DNA of 64,000 nt, taken from NCBI GenBank assembly GCA_038496445.1, contig JALMLS010000325.1, positions 1-64,000 of the forward strand, read 5' to 3'. Shown here piece after piece: positions 24,996 to 34,935 of the stretch. The stretch's first letter is position 1. Every line of letters starts with the position of its first letter. A model generated the notes under the pieces. It saw only the letters and a list, made by a program, of their open reading frames with translations. It had not been told where the DNA came from and searched no databases. A program made the position numbers and the translations under genes. This DNA is from Trichosphaerium sp. ATCC 40318. Taxonomy: Eukaryota; Discosea; Flabellinia; Trichosidae.

Positions 24996-25472
24996 GGTGC
25001 CTTGCTCGCGGAAACGGATATGAGAAAGTTGAAATCGCTGCGAGAAAATATGTCACACAAAGTCGCGATTTGTAAGCCAAAAGCAGCTAGTCCCAAAGCA
25101 TTACTGCATGCCTCATAGGCTCTTTTGACATCAAAGCAGTTTATATTGCGCTTTGGTTGAGTTCAGCGATGGCTTGGGTGTCAAGAGCGCGTTATGCGTG
25201 TAAGCGCTGTACAACGTATAAGGAACGCGTTACGAAGCGAACAAAGCCTGTGAGCCTCTCTGTAGCAAAAACGCATAGAATAGTGAGAAACAATGTAAGG
25301 CCTACCCTACGCGTTGCTACATACTGCGCGGGGAATCACCAAGGGTAAAAGAAAAATAATGTAATTTCAACATTAAATAATGCTAGGCTCTGGGAGCAGC
25401 GAACAACTGAGTCCAAGGAGGTATACACGCCGCGTCAGCGAGTATAACATTCTTTAGGCCGATTTTAAGCTT
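24996..25472. other. Divergent promoter region, SF3B3 / TPR gene
   Basis: A 477-bp spacer between two divergent conserved genes. Locally richer in GC (many GCG and CGC steps) than other spacers. Short frames on both strands have no domain. Confidence 0.5.
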
Positions 25473-27211
25473 ATGTCCGACCAAGTGCAGCGTTTGCAAA
25501 TGACAGGCAAATTAGACGAAGCAGCGCGTATTTTGGAAGTGTATAAAGTCGAAAAAGGCGATTCACGATGTTACGGTATGTTGGGTGACTTGTATAGAGC
25601 TATGGGCAGGAACGACGAGGCGATTCACAACTTAGAGATTGCACGCACCCTTTTTACGTCAAAAACTATCGCTTACTCTCAACTAAGGCTGTCAAGTACT
25701 TTCCACGCTATTTACCTGGCTATATTTCATTAGCAGAGTACGTAATGAGAGATTACAAGCAATTAAAATATTAATTCACGCTTACAGAGTAATGTACAAA
25801 GCGGGTAACTCAGATGACGCTCATCGCGTATTGGATCAAGTAGAGAGCGTTGAGCCAAGGGTAAGATTCAGGAATTTCAAGGATTGAAATGGAATGACAT
25901 TTCTTTTTTTTTTTTTTTTTTTTTGAGATTTCTGTTGTTGACACTCTTGCTCTTTTTTTTAGTTTGTTAAAGCGAAATTGACTAGAGCGCGATTACGTGC
26001 GCATGATGGAGATATAGAAGGTGCTATACAAGCTCTTGATGAGATGTTTGCAAAGGAGCCTGAAAATTTAGAAATGCTTCGCTTGATGGGTGAATTAGCT
26101 ATTATGGGCCAGAAGTTTTTTAGAGCAGGTGAGGTAAGTTGTATTGAGCTAGTTAAGTTGAATGCCATCTAAATATCTACAAAAGGTATTCAAAAGGATA
26201 TTGAAGGTGGATCCTGGAGATGTAAGGTCCATTGAAGCACTTGCAATGTTGTACCATCAAAAGGTAAAAAGTCAATTTTTTTTCTTATTTTGTTTACTGA
26301 ATTTATCTTTTAGAGTGATCATAAACGCGCTCTTGAACTATACACAAAGGCTGTAGAGAAGAGGCCAGTTAATCTAAGTGATATTTACGCTAAAAGAGGC
26401 GCTTGTTTCGCAGATATTCGTAATTTTGATGCTGCATTTGAAGATTGCTGTAATGCGCTTAACTTAGATGTACGTATTTATTTTATGCGTCAGAGACGCA
26501 TTTGAGAACATTCTGATTTTTACTTTTTTTTTCATCGATAGGCTAAAACGTATCGTGGTTATTTAATCAGGGCTATGGTGTATATGGTTAGAAAGGAATG
26601 GGACAAGGCTATAGATGACTACTATAGCTACTTAAAATTATTAGCAGACTTGTACGTTGTAGTATTGTCCGTATGGACAGCAATAGCATCGAGCTGTTGT
26701 TTCCTCTGTTAAGTTGCATGCTTTTTTACTTAAGTTTTTTTTCAGGGATAAGCTGCGTCCAGGCCAAACTATTGCAGCAGATGAAAGAGCATGGAAAGAA
26801 GAAAGATTTGCGATTTATAGCAAAATTGTCAAAGCTCATTTGAACAAATTCAAACAAAACCTACCTAAGGATAGACGAAAACGTCTATCTAAGCTATCTA
26901 ACCAAGTACAAGTATCAAAACAAAAGGTTGTAGAAAAAGACCCTCAGCGCGTAGCTGAGCGTGATTACTTGGCCAAAATTCAAAGAGAAAATGCTTCTTC
27001 TGACTCTGACGTTGCTGAAAGACTAAAAGAAAAGATTTTAGAACCTATTAGTAGAAAGTATGTTGATCACGTAAACGGTATCGCGCTTGCAACGCGTGAT
27101 GTAGAACTAAAAGAGGCTGGAACCCGTTTAAATGATATGTGGATTATAGATCCTTCTAGTGATGAACTCTTTTCTTTGCTTAAAGACTTGCATGCGTGCG
27201 CAAGCGTGTAA
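25473..27211 (+). CDS. Tetratricopeptide-repeat protein
   Basis: Starts MSDQVQRLQMTGKLDEAARI. TPR-like helical pairs run through the spliced product: CYGMLGDLYRAMGRNDEAIH, YKAGNSDDAHRVLDQVESVE, RLRAHDGDIEGAIQALDEMF, IYAKRGACFADIRNFDAAFE, and YLIRAMVYMVRKEWDKAIDD. The last exon (about 26745-27211) is a charged helical tail (KFKQNLPKDRRKRLSKL, ISRKYVDHVNGIALA). There is no J domain, so it is not a DNAJC3-type co-chaperone. About seven exons. TPRs mediate protein-protein contacts; the partner is unknown. The conserved-looking tail may help identify it by search. Confidence 0.75.
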
Positions 27212-27639
27212 CAAATAAAAATAAAATCTCAAAAAAAAGAAGAAAAAAAAACCCAACATTTCATTCAAATAACAAATCAAGTCAATCAAGTCAACCACTG
27301 ATACACATCTTGATGTATCTGAAATGGATTTTGCCTTTGTTCAAATCAACAAATTTTGTATTTGCATGTTGTGAGTACTCATTGTTTTGTTGTACTAATG
27401 TGAGGTCAACAAAATTGTCGTGCACAGTGGTTACAGATAAATCAGCCATAAATTACATTAAAAGTGACTAGTTCTTCAATTGGGCAGCCTTCACTCAAGA
27501 ATGGCATGCTTCCTTGCTTAGGTACAAGGCTTGATTTGAATGTATTGAAATGCATTCAGCTGTACTGTACGTGAGTAAAATTAGACTTTATTTTTAAGAT
27601 AAATAACATTACAAACACAGTGCATTTGGATGGATTGAA
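27212..27639. other. Convergent intergenic region
   Basis: A-rich after the TPR stop. The 91-codon plus-strand frame here is low-complexity and unsupported. Confidence 0.5.
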
Positions 27640-28362
27640 TTAATGGTCGCTCATTCCAAAAATAAAGGAATTCAAAGTCTTATAAACTCTGTGAGCCCCA
27701 CTTAACCATTTATCAATACCCTCATCTGTAACTGATGTAGCATAAAGGTATATTGTATGAACACCAGAAAGCGCTTTTATACCTTCATCTGTAATATTTT
27801 CACATGCACTGAGATTAATAGTATGAACTCCAGAAAGAGCCTTAATGCCTTCATCAGTTATATTACAACCACAAAGATCAATAGTATGAACACCTTTAAG
27901 TGCTTTGACTCCTTCATCTGTTATACCTTCACAACTATTAATGCTAATTGTATGAACACCTTTCAATGCTTTAATCCCTTCATCTGTTACTTTAGTATAT
28001 TTGAGGTACATAGTATGAACACCAGCGAATTCTTTTACAACACTATCATTAACTTGCTCGCCAAAAAGAGTTATCTTTGTTTGCTGTAGAGCACTAGCAT
28101 GTTTTAGCATTGCTTTAGCTTCATTCATGGTCCTAAGTGTAACACTTTTATATCCGATAATGTCATGAACGATGGAAGCGAGGTAATGGCATGTTTGGCA
28201 AGCTGCAAATCGCGCTTTTGTCGTGTGTCGTAAAATATGAGCTAGTATCTCTGTAGGTAGATCCAGAATGGTTGGCAATGAACTAAAAGATGTCAGATTA
28301 GCAAAGAGAGCAATTTATTGTATTTACCTGTGTAATGCGGTGACTAAGCGTTGTTTAGACAT
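27640..28362 (-). CDS. F-box/leucine-rich-repeat protein, short form
   Basis: Two exons. Exon 1 (28362-28328) encodes MSKQRLVTALH plus a split Ser. A 45-bp intron (GTAAAT...TTTTAG) leads to exon 2 (28282-27640): SLPTILDLPTEILAHILRHT is the F-box, followed by RFAACQTCHYLASIVHDIIG. Then come five 21-22-residue LRRs of the form VTDEGIKALxGVHTIxLxxC. F-box proteins link substrates bound by the LRR to SCF ubiquitin ligases. The minus-strand frame continues upstream only from a TTG, which is why I chose the spliced ATG at 28362. It is a paralogue of the gene at 32326 and shares FPTE/LPVE, IGY and the AGVH repeat core with it. Confidence 0.85.
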
Positions 28363-28730
28363 ACCGTAACTGTACACTATAATTCTGGCGAGCGAATGAC
28401 TTCTACAATGATTTTTCGCCAAACTTACGCTTTCGTGCGACAAGACTTTGATAGGCAAACTGGCATTTCTAAGAAAATATTAATTGTCCTCAGACTCTAG
28501 TTGGTAGGTTGTTACGATCATCAAAACGGTAAGACACGTGCCATTTGAAGAAATATACTAGTTATATTTTTTTCTATGAAAACATGTCAAACTGTAGCGT
28601 ATTTTAGCGTCAGAAGGAAATCAACATAACCAACCTTGTGCGTAGTTTCTGGAAAGTGTATTTTCGCGGATTTATGTTTAAGGCGCTTTGTTAACAACTT
28701 AACGTCAAAAACCAAAAAACTCACCAAGAG
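28363..28730. other. Divergent intergenic region
   Basis: A 368-bp spacer between the F-box/LRR gene and the 434-residue gene. One CACGTG near 28536. No other signal seen. Confidence 0.5.
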
Positions 28731-30035
28731 ATGACCTCCACGCTTGATTTTGTCGTTAATTCTATGCTCCCAGCTAATGAGGAGGATACAGAAAGCCTTG
28801 CAGAGCATCAAAAGGCCGTAGAAATGTACAACAACATAGACAAGCAAAGACTTCCAGAAAAAAAAGTTGAGATCGCTTTGAATGTTTTAAACACGCTTTC
28901 TTACTACACCGTCAAAATTCCCGCCTATCGCGTCATTGCATACCTCGGTACTGAAAGCGATCTTCAAGAAGCTTTGAGCCGTATACGTTACCTTACAAAG
29001 AGACTTTGCTTGGAATATCCTCCAACAAATGACTATGAGTTCGAAGGTGCCGCAATCCATGCTTTGATTTTATACAAGTTGGGTGAAACCGAGAGCGCTT
29101 ATAGCAAATGTCAGATTGCTCAGTTATATTCGGATGGCACAAATCCAACAGGGAAAAGGATAACGAAGGACATCAAAGTCATTACTGATGATATTCACTT
29201 CGAAGAATGGAAATTAAAATCGTACTTGGCACCTTTGTGGAGTTTTGATAGTGATGAAGGTCTAATGAAGATTAAACAAGTACCTATCATCTGCGAGAGT
29301 AAAGAAGTGTTTGATCAAGGTGTTTCGAATACATCAAGTGCAGATTTTGGTCAAGGAGAGCAGCATTCTCTGTGTCCTGCTGGGTTTCTTAGCGCGAAGG
29401 AATTTGATGTCCACCACTTGGTTGTCACTGCTGGAGACATTCAACGCATTCAAAGATTCTGTGGGCCTTCTAGAGATATATGTCAAGCATCGTATAAGTC
29501 TACTATATCCCATCCGATGGAAGCAATCTCAGCGTTGATCATTTCTTTGCGTTCTAAAATTGCTGAAGAATGTACAAATAATTTTATCAAAGTTATTTCA
29601 ACTTTCTCTGAAGAGTCCGTTGTCAGTTCTATCACAGATGCTATCCCTGATAATAGAGAACCAAGTCAAAATAATGGAAGCATGGTATTCCGAGCGACAA
29701 TGAGTCAAAGTGTACCAGGAGATGTACCAGCCGAACAACAAGAAGATGCAAAAGAGAATCATCGACTTATTTTTTGTCAATCAGTCTTCTCTATTACAAA
29801 TTGCCGTCTTGTTAAACCAAATGATTCATGGTTTCAGGCTGTGAATATCGCTTTGGCTAGCCTTGGATCTTCAGTCGTTGTTGCAAGCAGACCAGATATC
29901 CAACTTGATAGACGACAACTCCCATACCCTTACTCTGTTTTCACTGTGACTAACACTCAAAGTAAGAAAGCGTTTCTTACTATAGTGGATGAAAAGGGTA
30001 GAATTATGTTTTCTGATGTTAGACCTACACAATGA
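28731..30035 (+). CDS. Conserved-looking 434-residue protein of unknown function
   Basis: An intronless frame starting MTSTLDFVVNSMLPANEEDT. The N-terminal third is helical and TPR-like in feel (VEIALNVLNTLSYYTVK, FEGAAIHALILYKLGETES, AYSKCQIAQLYSDGT) but with no clean TPR motif. The middle is acidic and flexible (around residues 290-350). The C-terminal 85 residues look like a compact beta-rich domain (LIFCQSVFSITNCRLVKPND, YPYSVFTVTNTQSKKAFLTI, VDEKGRIMFSDVRPTQ). No signal peptide or membrane span, so probably cytosolic or nuclear. I do not recognise the family. Being intronless, among intron-rich genes, is unusual here. Antisense frames are shadows. Confidence 0.75.
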   Translation: MTSTLDFVVNSMLPANEEDTESLAEHQKAVEMYNNIDKQRLPEKKVEIALNVLNTLSYYTVKIPAYRVIAYLGTESDLQEALSRIRYLTKRLCLEYPPTNDYEFEGAAIHALILYKLGETESAYSKCQIAQLYSDGTNPTGKRITKDIKVITDDIHFEEWKLKSYLAPLWSFDSDEGLMKIKQVPIICESKEVFDQGVSNTSSADFGQGEQHSLCPAGFLSAKEFDVHHLVVTAGDIQRIQRFCGPSRDICQASYKSTISHPMEAISALIISLRSKIAEECTNNFIKVISTFSEESVVSSITDAIPDNREPSQNNGSMVFRATMSQSVPGDVPAEQQEDAKENHRLIFCQSVFSITNCRLVKPNDSWFQAVNIALASLGSSVVVASRPDIQLDRRQLPYPYSVFTVTNTQSKKAFLTIVDEKGRIMFSDVRPTQ

Positions 30036-30318
30036 ACGAAGATTTAGAACATTGTACACTCACAGTTATGGCGCACAACAAAAATAAAATCAGATGTAGT
30101 ATTTTTTTTTCTTTGTTTTTGGTTTTCGTTACTCTTTTCCTTACGCTAGAGAAGACAGTTTACATTAACCTTGCTTGTTATTGTAAAATAATTTATTTTC
30201 AAAACTTGTGATTGGGTTTTCGGCTCTTCATTTATCCTGGCACTCTGCAGTGGCTCGAGAAAAACCAACAACATTTGGATTTTTGGCTTGTAACCATTTT
30301 ATTTTTGCAAAAAAAAAA
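30036..30318. other. Short convergent spacer
   Basis: AT-rich 3' ends of two converging genes; AATAAA occurs near 30079. Confidence 0.4.
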
Positions 30319-30966
30319 TCACGTGTTGTTCGCCAAAACAGCATAGACAACAATCAAATAGATAATTACTATGCTTACTGATAAGCCGCAACTAATACCG
30401 AAGCCAATGATGGCACCCTTGCGCCTAAAAAAACCCGTTAAAGTAAGAACAACGAAAAACAAACAACATTGTCTAAATAGACGCTGTTGGTTCAAACCAA
30501 AAAGTATCCACGTACCCTCTCTTGCTTTGTGGGAATACGCACATAGATATCAACAATCCAATAAGACCCAACCAGAAACTCAAAATACAACCAACCCAAA
30601 AATCAGATTGAGTTCCTAAATTGAAGTTAACGGTCTTTTAGTCACGTGACTTTTTCTAAAACAATCAAACGAAGCTCTTACCTTCATCGCCTGCGGTGGC
30701 ATTTACGTGTACGATGGTTTGTGCAGGAGCTGGGTTATACCCAGTCGGTTGGTACTAGAATACTGAGTTAGAGTGCGGCTAGTAGTCGTCCGTGAAAGCA
30801 AAGATGATTTCATGATAGCCTGTAATTTCGCGAAAGCCTTTTTGTTTTTAAAACGTACGTATTGCTGCTGTCCCTGTTGGTGTACTAGAGGTGAATTTGG
30901 GTTGTATTGTGGTTGTGGAGTGGGTTGATATGCTGCCTGAGGTTGTTGTTGCTGTTGATACGCCAT
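30319..30966 (-). CDS. Small Gln/Pro-rich two-pass membrane protein
   Basis: Four exons. Exon 1 (from 30966) is MAYQQQQQPQAAYQPTPQPQ..., a flexible Gln/Pro/Tyr-rich cytosolic head. Exon 2 adds YQPTGYNPAPAQTIVHVN. Exon 3 gives FWVGCILSFWLGLIGLLISM, the first membrane span, then CVFPQSKRG. Exon 4 gives RKGAIIGFGISCGLSVSIVI and IYLIVVYAVLANNT, the second span, stopping at 30319. Short proteins with a proline/glutamine-rich head and two C-terminal spans joined by a basic RKGA-type loop are common in amoebae. The role is not known. Splice sites are GTACGT, GTAAGA and GTACGT. Confidence 0.75.
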
Positions 30967-32325
30967 TATGAAGTGCAGTAGTGTGATGTGATGCGTGGTA
31001 TTTGAAAAAATAAAAAAAACTGCTAAGTCAACTTGTACACCTTTCACACCGCTTCATAATTCTACTACAGAGTCGTATGTGAAACACCATTGTAACAAAA
31101 GATATCAGTATTAAGCTCCTTTCGCAGTTTTTTAGGAAATAGTGACACAGTCCCGTGCTACACAAGGCAATATTCATAGAATTCCCAAAGAACCACAAGA
31201 GAAGTTACAATGACGTTCGCATTGCCAGTATTCGGACCAACTACCAATAGTGCCAAGGGCCAGTGGTTTATCAGATACTTACAGATTCAAATCAAGGCTT
31301 TGTCCAATAAACTAAGTTCAAAGGCGGATTTGACTTGAAATACGCCATTTTTATTGTAGTGTAAGGAAGTGGTCTTGACCGCTTTTTGTCGTAGCTGTAA
31401 GCTAGACTTCCTAATAGTAGCGCTAAGCTTACTTTTTAAAAGGCCGCTCTGATTTGTAGCACGCACGTGACTTTCTACTTTTATGCTCACATAAATTACT
31501 TCACAAGGATACACTAATGGTATAGCTTGCAGACTTGCACAAGGCTACCTATGCTCACAAAACATCCCGAAAAATCAGGCTTAGCGCTAAAACAAAATAG
31601 CGTTATTTCAGGTCAAATCCATCCAGTACTCTAGTCGACTTCTATTTGACACATGGTTTTTACTATCTTTTAAACTTAGATAAAACAAAAGCTCTTCAAG
31701 CTAACACCGTCAAACAGCAAACACATGGCACACAGAATGATGGTAGCATACATGACACTACTATACCGAAGATATCGCATTAGGTGTAAAGATGATATTG
31801 AACACAAGAAGAAAGAGTATTGGAGCTTTCATCAACCCTAGGTTGCTCAGGATAGCGGATCCAAAGATAAAGAAGATTCTGGGCTTGTAGGCTTCGGCTT
31901 GTAAGTTCCAGATAGACTCAGAAATTGGTAAAACATAAACAGTAGATAGAACATATATTGGTACAAAGATAAGATGATGATAATGATGTCCCTGGAACAC
32001 GATGATTTATGAAAACCTACATGGAACGTGGTAACACTTGATCTAAGATAAATGGCTCTGTAATTATAGTTATCAGCCGCAAGATGAAAATAGGGCTGCG
32101 TCACACCTTTCAAACTTAATAGCGCTGTACGATGGCCTGAAGAAATGTGCTCCTGGTGAGACTTTTGTTGACGTTAAAATACAAAATTAATAAACAGATT
32201 TCTCACATTTTACTTGCGTTCACATCACTTAAGATTTGCACTGCAGGCTATTCATAACGGGAGCACCAATAACAGCAAGGCAGCAATCTGCTTAGGCAAT
32301 AATTAAAGAAATAAGTGTCGAACAG
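30967..32325. other. Intergenic region, possible membrane-protein fragment
   Basis: About 1.36 kb. The only possible coding stretch is 31756-32113, listed separately. The frame at 31287-31514 (minus) has no domain. Confidence 0.45.
31756..32113 (-). pseudogene. Possible fragment of a membrane-protein gene
   Basis: On the minus strand, MKGVTQPYFHLAADNYNYR and, after a possible junction near 31990, HLIFVPIYVLSTVYVLPISE, KPRIFFIFGSAILSNLGLMK and APILFLLVFNIIFTPNAISS give two or three hydrophobic spans and a stop at about 31760. No upstream exons with matching phase were found, so it may be a truncated remnant. No family recognised. Confidence 0.3.
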
Positions 32326-33324
32326 ATGGAAAATACCGCAACTGAGCTTACAGCACTCCCAGTCGAAGTAATCGCTCATATTCTCAAACAAGGAACATTT
32401 ACACTGCGCTCAGCGCAGACGTGCCGCTTATTACGTGATATCGTCCATAATATCATCGGATATGGCAAAATATTTGTCAAATCTGAAAGCGCAGCGAAAA
32501 TCCTTTCAGGAAGTCCTTTGCTGAAGAATACCAAAATCTCTTTTCTTCTAAACTTTAGAGAGCACGTGAATGACAACTATCTGAAACTCCTCGCAGGAGC
32601 ACATACTATCAACCTAGGTAACTGTCAGTCAATAACAGATGATGGTATCAAGGCATTGTCAGGCGTACATACTGTTGATCTAAGTTTATGTAAGTCTATA
32701 ACAGATGAGAGTTTAAAGGCATTGGCTTGTGTACATACTATTTATTTATCAGACACAAATGTAACAGATGAAGGCATCATGGCTTTAGCCGGTGTACACA
32801 AGATTGTTTTAAGATTCACAAAAGTAACAGATGAGGGTTTAAAGGCATTGGCTGGTGTACATACTATTGCTTTAGAAAGTACAAAAGTAACAGATAAAGG
32901 TATCATGGCTTTAGCCGGTGTACACAAGATTGATTTAAGAAACACAAAAGTAACAGATGAGGGTTTAAAGGCATTGGCTGGTGTACATACTATCTGCTTA
33001 TTTAATTGTTCATCAATAACAGACAAAGGTATAGTTTTTTTGGCAGGTGCACGTGTTATCGATTTATCGCACACAAAGCTAACAGATGAGGGTTTAAAGG
33101 CATTGGCTGGTGTACATGAGATTTATTTAGTATGTACAAATGTAACAGATGAAGGTATAGCTTTTTTGGCAGGTGTACACAAGATTGATTTATCACAGAC
33201 AAATGTAACAGATGAAGGTTTGAAGGCGTTGGTAGGTGTACATGAAATTTCTGTTAAATTATGTAACTTTATTACAGAAAAGGGTATCGAGGTGTTACAT
33301 GATACACACAAAATATATATGTAA
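32326..33324 (+). CDS. F-box/leucine-rich-repeat protein, long form
   Basis: A single-exon, 332-residue protein. F-box at residues 7-45 (LTALPVEVIAHILKQGTF... then LRDIVHNIIGYGK). From residue 95 there are eleven LRRs of about 21-22 residues with the core ITDEGIKALAGVHTIxL, ending GIEVLHDTHKIYM. From about 32760 the repeats alternate between two types, GIMALAGVHKI and GLKALAGVHTI, forming a 126-bp higher-order unit nearly identical at DNA level, a sign of recent amplification. Likely an SCF adaptor whose LRR face binds targets. Paralogue of 27640-28362. Minus-strand frames over it are repeat shadows. Downstream DNA holds decayed repeats of the same kind. Confidence 0.9.
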   Translation: MENTATELTALPVEVIAHILKQGTFTLRSAQTCRLLRDIVHNIIGYGKIFVKSESAAKILSGSPLLKNTKISFLLNFREHVNDNYLKLLAGAHTINLGNCQSITDDGIKALSGVHTVDLSLCKSITDESLKALACVHTIYLSDTNVTDEGIMALAGVHKIVLRFTKVTDEGLKALAGVHTIALESTKVTDKGIMALAGVHKIDLRNTKVTDEGLKALAGVHTICLFNCSSITDKGIVFLAGARVIDLSHTKLTDEGLKALAGVHEIYLVCTNVTDEGIAFLAGVHKIDLSQTNVTDEGLKALVGVHEISVKLCNFITEKGIEVLHDTHKIYM

Positions 33325-33734
33325 TAAAATACATTGTTTAAATTACTAGAGAAAATAACTGTAGCACATGTCTATGAACTGCTATCAGGTGTGCAAAAGC
33401 ATTTTTGATGTACCTGTGGCTACATTTAAGACAGTTAGAAAAGCCAACCATTTTGCAAAAACAGATTCAGGTTTGAAGGCTTCGGCAGGTGTATATGAGA
33501 TTTATCACACGTGGCTGTAACCGATTCAAATTTGAAGGTGCTGGCACGTGCACATAAAATTTCTCTGCAAGCTTGTGCATCCATAAGAGATGAAGGCATA
33601 AAGGCGCTGGCTTTCATACAATCTATCTTTTTGAGTTTCGTATAAAAATCACTGACAAAGGAATCAAAGTCATAGTATTAGTGTTTAGGAACTACTAGTA
33701 GGTGGCACCACTCTCGTGTTTAACAGAAGAAGGG
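33325..33734 (+). pseudogene. Decayed LRR tail downstream of F-box/LRR gene
   Basis: After the stop at 33324 the same strand still shows broken LRR units: GLKASAGVYEIY near 33473-33510, LKVLARAHKISLQAC near 33533-33577, then DEGIKALAFIQSIFLSF near 33588-33642, in shifted frames. They look like former repeats of a longer LRR gene, cut off by mutations, or remains of a second copy. Confidence 0.75.
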
Positions 33735-33814
33735 CAATCTTAACTAGTAATCAAAATATGAATGAAGGATGTGGAACATTTCAAGCGTTTGGTTGATTGT
33801 CTAGAAATGCGTAC

Positions 33815-33979
33815 CTTACAAGTTAGATTCATGCGTTCTTGTTGATCTACGATACCAGATTGGAGGAGAGAATACGTCTCAGTCATCTTAGATCCCTGGA
33901 TCACGTAGCGAGACCCTTCCCAAGCCTTACAACCATGAAGGCACTTCTTCTCAACACTTTTTGAATTGTAATCTGCCAT
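33815..33979 (-). other. Short coding exon or remnant, unknown
   Basis: A 55-codon frame with an ATG at 33979: MADYNSKSVEKKCLHGCKAW, SRYVIQGSKMTETYSLLQS and NLTC, followed by GTAAGGT/GTACGC-like donor sequence near 33810. Composition looks coding, but I found no following exon. It could be the first exon of a truncated gene. Confidence 0.35.
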
Positions 33980-34179
33980 TGTATAGTGCTACTTGCCGAT
34001 GTTGTTTTACGATACTACCGTACTTAAACAACTACCTCTCACTTTTCAAACGCCAGTAAAATACAAATTTATACTGTCACAATAAAGATGATAGCGAGCA
34101 ATAATCACAACAGCCTAACCTTTTCATCTTTTTTTTTTTTCAAAATGTTCACACGAGTCTCCTTAGGTGTAGAATAAAT

Positions 34180-34935
34180 TTGCTCATTTCGAACCCCGAT
34201 GGTCGCTATGCTACGTTTAAACTAGACTTGACGGTCACAGACACCAATGGATTCTTGAATTACATCTTTAACTGGGTACAACTCCAGTATGCCTCAAACG
34301 CTAATGTTCAAGCAAACGATAAACTCATCTCTGGTTTCTTCGATAATACTCAAAGAATAAGACAAGAATATGTTGTGTTGATCAAACAAACAGGGTACTA
34401 CGTCATGAAGTTCAATATCATAACGAACAACTGGGATATCCTCTCGAGCTCAAGCAACGGACAGATTTACTGGTGGGTTATTAATCAATCGAGTGACAAG
34501 TACATTGTAGGAGGATTCGAAAACCAAGCAGATGACCTCCTCCTTTGTGTTAATCCTAACGGATGGCATCATCTCATGAAATTAAACCCAGCAACAAATA
34601 CCTTCCAGTTCATCGAAGGTGGCTCAAACGGCAAAATTGGCACATGGACAATCGGTCATCACAACAGATTTCTTGCGGGCAGGTTTGACCGTTCAATCGG
34701 CGGAATATATTCGCATCACTTGCTCGCTATTGATCCAAGTGGTAATTCCAAAACACTTAGACTAGTAAATAACCATTGGACGCAAGTAGCAACGAACAAC
34801 GGAGATGGTAGGATTGCTGGATGGCATATTGGTTGGGGTGATCACTATGTACGAGTTGAATCATTTCTTGTAGACCGATATAGAGTACTAGCATTTAACA
34901 ACGGTGGCTGGTGGAAAAGTATGCAACTGTTGTAA
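34180..34935 (+). CDS. Repeat protein with Trp/Gly-rich blades (lectin- or propeller-like)
   Basis: An open frame of 251 codons. About five repeats of 44-48 residues share a pattern: a GxIxxWxI strand (NGQIYWWVIN; NGKIGTWTIG; DGRIAGWHIG), then D-x-Y-I-x-G-x-F, then an LLxxNPNGWHHLMKL-like strand (LLLCVNPNGWHHLMKL; HHLLAIDPSGNSKTLRL; VLAFNNGGWWKSMQLL). This is the look of a beta-propeller or beta-trefoil carbohydrate-binding protein. No signal peptide is seen, but the 5' end is unresolved: the frame opens at a TTG with no in-frame ATG nearby, so a short upstream exon (ATG near 34089 or 34145) is probable, or the gene is 5'-truncated. Function is inference. Confidence 0.6.
   Translation: MLISNPDGRYATFKLDLTVTDTNGFLNYIFNWVQLQYASNANVQANDKLISGFFDNTQRIRQEYVVLIKQTGYYVMKFNIITNNWDILSSSSNGQIYWWVINQSSDKYIVGGFENQADDLLLCVNPNGWHHLMKLNPATNTFQFIEGGSNGKIGTWTIGHHNRFLAGRFDRSIGGIYSHHLLAIDPSGNSKTLRLVNNHWTQVATNNGDGRIAGWHIGWGDHYVRVESFLVDRYRVLAFNNGGWWKSMQLL

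Noticed and set aside
25473-27211. DNAJC3/P58IPK identity for the TPR protein
   Set aside because: TPR units are present, but there is no C-terminal J domain (no HPD motif) and no signal peptide.
32742-33311. Minus-strand repeat frames over the long F-box/LRR gene
   Set aside because: The apparent repeats (CTPANAFKPSSVTFV-like) are the reverse reading of the LRR units.
34180-34200. tRNA T-arm-like TTCGAA-containing stretch (TTTCGAACCCC)
   Set aside because: Stem bases do not pair and it lies within a coding frame.
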